Shown: positions 61,891-64,000 of the stretch, piece by piece
Layout of the letters: each line of letters begins with the position of its first letter
Position numbering within the stretch: position 1 is the stretch's first letter
Assembly (NCBI RefSeq): GCF_036492425.1
Contig: NZ_AP025292.1
Coordinates: forward strand, 3,038,001 to 3,102,000
Reading direction: 5' to 3'
From: Persicobacter psychrovividus
Lineage (GTDB): Bacteria > Bacteroidota > Bacteroidia > Cytophagales > Cyclobacteriaceae
DNA: 64,000 nt
Program-made: the position numbers and the translations under genes
The notes under the pieces: generated by a model
The model's database searches: none
What the model saw: the letters and a program-made list of their open reading frames with translations, nothing else
What the model was told of the DNA's origin: nothing

Positions 61891-63405
61891 CTATAAAAGG
61901 GGCAATATTCCTTCAATATACGATCGGTCGTTGGACAATCTCGGTACCTTATGTTGGCCTCCGAGTTTTCCTCTTTGGCGCATCCACTCATAAAAAGTGT
62001 GCTTTGGCGCAAAATGTACTTTAGGCATTTCAAGGGCGATGTCCTTATACCGTTTGGCGTCATAGTCCGAATTGATTTTCCGGAGGGAGGCATCAAGTGT
62101 TTCTACAAACTTGGCATGATCCGCAGGCGCTTTATCGAACTCGACAATCCATTCGTGCCCACCTTTCACACCCACCTCAAGAAATCGTGGGGCGGCCGTA
62201 TAATTACTCATGATTGCACCTGTCGCCTGACAGGCTTCTGTCATGGCCTGATCTGCATTTTCGACAATCACTTCTTCCCCAAAAGCATTAATAAAATGCT
62301 TGGTTCTTCCGGAGATTCGGATGCGGTAGGGGATCAGTGAAGTAAAACGGACGGTATCCCCGATCAGGTAGCGCCACAGCCCGGCGTTGGTGGTAATGAC
62401 AATCGCATAATTTTTTCCTATTTCCACCTCTTCAAGTCCGAGCGTGGTCGGGTGTTCTTTATCCCATTCATCCATCGGGATAAACTCATAGAACACGCCA
62501 TAATCGAGCATCAGCAACATGTCCTTACTGTCTTTCTGATCCTGAATTCCGAAAAAACCCTCGGACGCGTTGTAAGTTTCCATGTAGCGCATATTCTCCC
62601 GGGGGATCAGTGCATCGAAAGAGCTTTGGTAGGGCTCAAAGGCGACAGCACCATGTACGAAAGCCTCCAAATTGGGCCACACTTCTTTGATGTGTGATTT
62701 GCCCGTAATTTCAAGAATGCGTTGCAAAAGGACGAGGGTCCAGGTGGGCACCCCTAAAAAGTGGGTAACATTCTCATGGATCGTCGTTTGTGCCATTTGT
62801 TCGATTTTGGCTTCCCATTCGTCCATCAGGGCGATATCCAGGCTTGGGGTGCGATACATCTGCGCATAGAATGGCAGGTTGGCCATAATCACAGCCGACA
62901 CATCACCGTAGTGGGAGTTTTCATTGATATCGAATTCATTCACCTGCAGACTACCGCCTATCCCCAGTCCTTTTCCAGAAAATATCTTGGTGTCGGGGTA
63001 GTTATTGGTGTAAAAAGAGTAAAGGTCTTTTCCTCCTTTCATGTGGCAGTCGTCAACAGCCTCTTTGGAAACAGGAATGAACTTACTGCGGGCATTGGTG
63101 GTTCCCGAAGACTTGGAAAACCACTTGATTTCGGTAGGCCACAGCACGCCTTGTTCCCCTTTCATCATTCGCTGGATATAAGGGTACAGGTCTTCATAAC
63201 GGGCAATAGGTACCCGTTCCCTGAAGGCTTTTTGAGTGGTAAGATCTTTGAAATGGTATTTGCGGCCAAATTCGGCCTCGGCCCCCATTTCAATCAAACG
63301 CTGAAAAATGTCATGTTGCACCTCATGAGGGTGCTTCATAAAAAGTTCGATCTGGTGAATGCGCTGTTGCATTACCCAGGTAATTATGGTGTTGATGAAT
63401 GTCAT
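61891..63405 (-). CDS. GH3 auxin-responsive promoter family (acyl-acid-amido synthetase-like) protein
   Basis: 504 aa, an ANL-like adenylating enzyme of the GH3 family known from plants. Visible features are WFSKSSGTTNARSKFIPVS (ATP motif SSGTT), YMETYNASEGFFGIQ (motif YxxSEG) and LWRYLIGDTVRFTSL (Y/F-xxGD) with GRTKHFINAFGEEVIVENAD. In plants these conjugate amino acids to auxin or jasmonate; the bacterial substrate is unknown. It precedes nothing on this strand within the window and follows lptB by 31 bp, a pairing common in Bacteroidota. Confidence 0.9.
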   Translation of the reverse strand: MTFINTIITWVMQQRIHQIELFMKHPHEVQHDIFQRLIEMGAEAEFGRKYHFKDLTTQKAFRERVPIARYEDLYPYIQRMMKGEQGVLWPTEIKWFSKSSGTTNARSKFIPVSKEAVDDCHMKGGKDLYSFYTNNYPDTKIFSGKGLGIGGSLQVNEFDINENSHYGDVSAVIMANLPFYAQMYRTPSLDIALMDEWEAKIEQMAQTTIHENVTHFLGVPTWTLVLLQRILEITGKSHIKEVWPNLEAFVHGAVAFEPYQSSFDALIPRENMRYMETYNASEGFFGIQDQKDSKDMLLMLDYGVFYEFIPMDEWDKEHPTTLGLEEVEIGKNYAIVITTNAGLWRYLIGDTVRFTSLIPYRIRISGRTKHFINAFGEEVIVENADQAMTEACQATGAIMSNYTAAPRFLEVGVKGGHEWIVEFDKAPADHAKFVETLDASLRKINSDYDAKRYKDIALEMPKVHFAPKHTFYEWMRQRGKLGGQHKVPRLSNDRSYIEGILPLL

Positions 63406-63436
63406 ATAGCAGTTTTGATAAACAAACAGCTACAGC

Positions 63437-64000
63437 TTATATCTTTCTTTTCAGCTCAAAATACTCCCCTAAATAAACCCTGCGCACCTCTGGATCATTT
63501 GCCAAATCTTCTGCTGTACCTGCTCTAAAGAGCTTTCCTTCCACCATCAGGTAAGCCCGGTCGGTAATGGCCAGGGTCTCGTTTACGTTGTGGTCGGAAA
63601 TCAATATACCGATATTCTTGTTTTTTAGCTTCGCCACAATGCCCTGAATTTCTTCCACGGCAATGGGGTCTACCCCAGCAAAAGGCTCATCCAGCAACAC
63701 AAAGTTGGGATCAACAGCCAAAGCACGGGCAATCTCTGTTCTGCGTCGTTCTCCTCCTGAAAGCACCATCCCGAGGTTCTTCCGAACGTGGGTAAGGCTG
63801 AACTCTTCAAGGAGTTCTTCCATTTTGGCTTTTTGTTCTGGTTTAGACAGCTTGGTCATTTCCAGCACCGCGAGCAGGTTTTCCTCCACCGTCAGGGACC
63901 GGAATACGGAAGCCTCCTGCGCAAGGTAGCCAATTCCTTTTTGAGCCCTACGATACATGGGCAAGGCAGTAATGTCCTCATCATCCAAAAAGATTCGGCC
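63437..64000 (-). CDS. lptB: LPS export ABC transporter ATP-binding protein LptB (N-terminus outside window)
   Basis: The last 187 codons are present; the frame is open to the window edge ([20 protein letters not shown]). The Q-loop region [21 protein letters not shown], signature [18 protein letters not shown], Walker [14 protein letters not shown] and switch His in LISDHNV identify LptB. It powers LPS extraction from the inner membrane with LptF and LptG. Walker A is outside the window. Confidence 0.95.
   Translation of the reverse strand, partial: GRIFLDDEDITALPMYRRAQKGIGYLAQEASVFRSLTVEENLLAVLEMTKLSKPEQKAKMEELLEEFSLTHVRKNLGMVLSGGERRRTEIARALAVDPNFVLLDEPFAGVDPIAVEEIQGIVAKLKNKNIGILISDHNVNETLAITDRAYLMVEGKLFRAGTAEDLANDPEVRRVYLGEYFELKRKI

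Noticed and set aside
1-64000. tRNA, rRNA, riboswitch and CRISPR signals
   Set aside because: I searched the gene-free stretches by eye for TTCGAATC-type T-loops, conserved rRNA words and regularly spaced repeats of 25-40 bp and found none; a covariance-model scan would be decisive.

Overview
The window looks like core chromosome of a free-living Bacteroidota bacterium, most likely a Cytophagales/Flammeovirgaceae-type marine organism. The evidence is a gldB-type gliding lipoprotein, a fused ccoN-ccoO cbb3 oxidase gene, many lipoprotein and SusC/TonB-type envelope proteins, a GH3-family gene next to lptB, Shine-Dalgarno-poor starts, and promoters of the TTTG / TAnnTTTG type. I saw no rRNA or tRNA genes, CRISPR array, prophage or complete insertion sequence. 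The assignment rests on gene content read by eye, not on a search.

Layout. 1-2.2 kb: the end of an SDR/DUF2867 protein, a cluster of 18-bp direct repeats resembling parS half sites, and two secreted orphan proteins. 2.4-7.4 kb: tpiA, a small DUF6150-like secreted protein, prmA, an M23 endopeptidase and an OmpA-like protein. 7.7-12.2 kb: a nitronate monooxygenase-like enzyme, a ClC channel with CBS domains and a BASS-family symporter. 12.6-17.5 kb: a lipoprotein fusing a Yellow/MRJP-like propeller to a DJ-1/PfpI domain, a TPR lipoprotein, and a DUF4331 protein split into two coupled genes. 17.7-23.3 kb: nitrite ammonification (nrfH-nrfA-ccsB-ccsA-porin). 23.7-30.9 kb: gldB, then an AT-rich two-gene patch bounded by attC-like inverted repeats, an eroded asparagine-synthetase homologue carrying a DnaA-box cluster, nth and a D15-type outer-membrane protein. 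31-35 kb: ung and a large PLD-nuclease/SF2-helicase/DUF3427 protein. 35.3-38.8 kb: a lipoprotein, rpiB, tatC and glyA. 39.1-45.1 kb: the cbb3 oxidase locus (ccoNO-ccoQ-ccoP-ccoG-fixH and a DsbD/TauE-like membrane protein). 45.5-49.8 kb: glgB, two orphan proteins and an imelysin-like lipoprotein. 50-53.8 kb: a TonB-dependent receptor and a Na/Pi symporter. 53.9-64 kb: two Spy/CpxP-like paralogues, Fe-ADH, apt-arsC, miaA, a PagL-like deacylase, a second Na/Pi symporter with PhoU-like domain, a GH3-family enzyme and the start-less lptB.

How the parts fit. The nrf and cco loci together form a respiratory programme for low oxygen: cbb3 oxidase for traces of oxygen, NrfHA for nitrite, and System II (CcsBA) for covalent haem attachment to both. 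In both loci a hairpin with a U-run lies exactly between the enzyme genes and the maturation genes, suggesting graded expression. The envelope genes (OmpA, D15, TonB receptor, PagL-like, LptB, TatC) are ordinary for the group. The accessory part is concentrated at 12.5-17.5 kb and 24.8-35 kb.

The least familiar items are the MRJP-DJ-1 lipoprotein, the split DUF4331 pair with a PKD-like insert, the stand-alone TonB-plug-like protein with attC-like flanks, the DnaA-box cluster inside a dead asparagine-synthetase-like gene, and the parS-half-site repeats at the left end.
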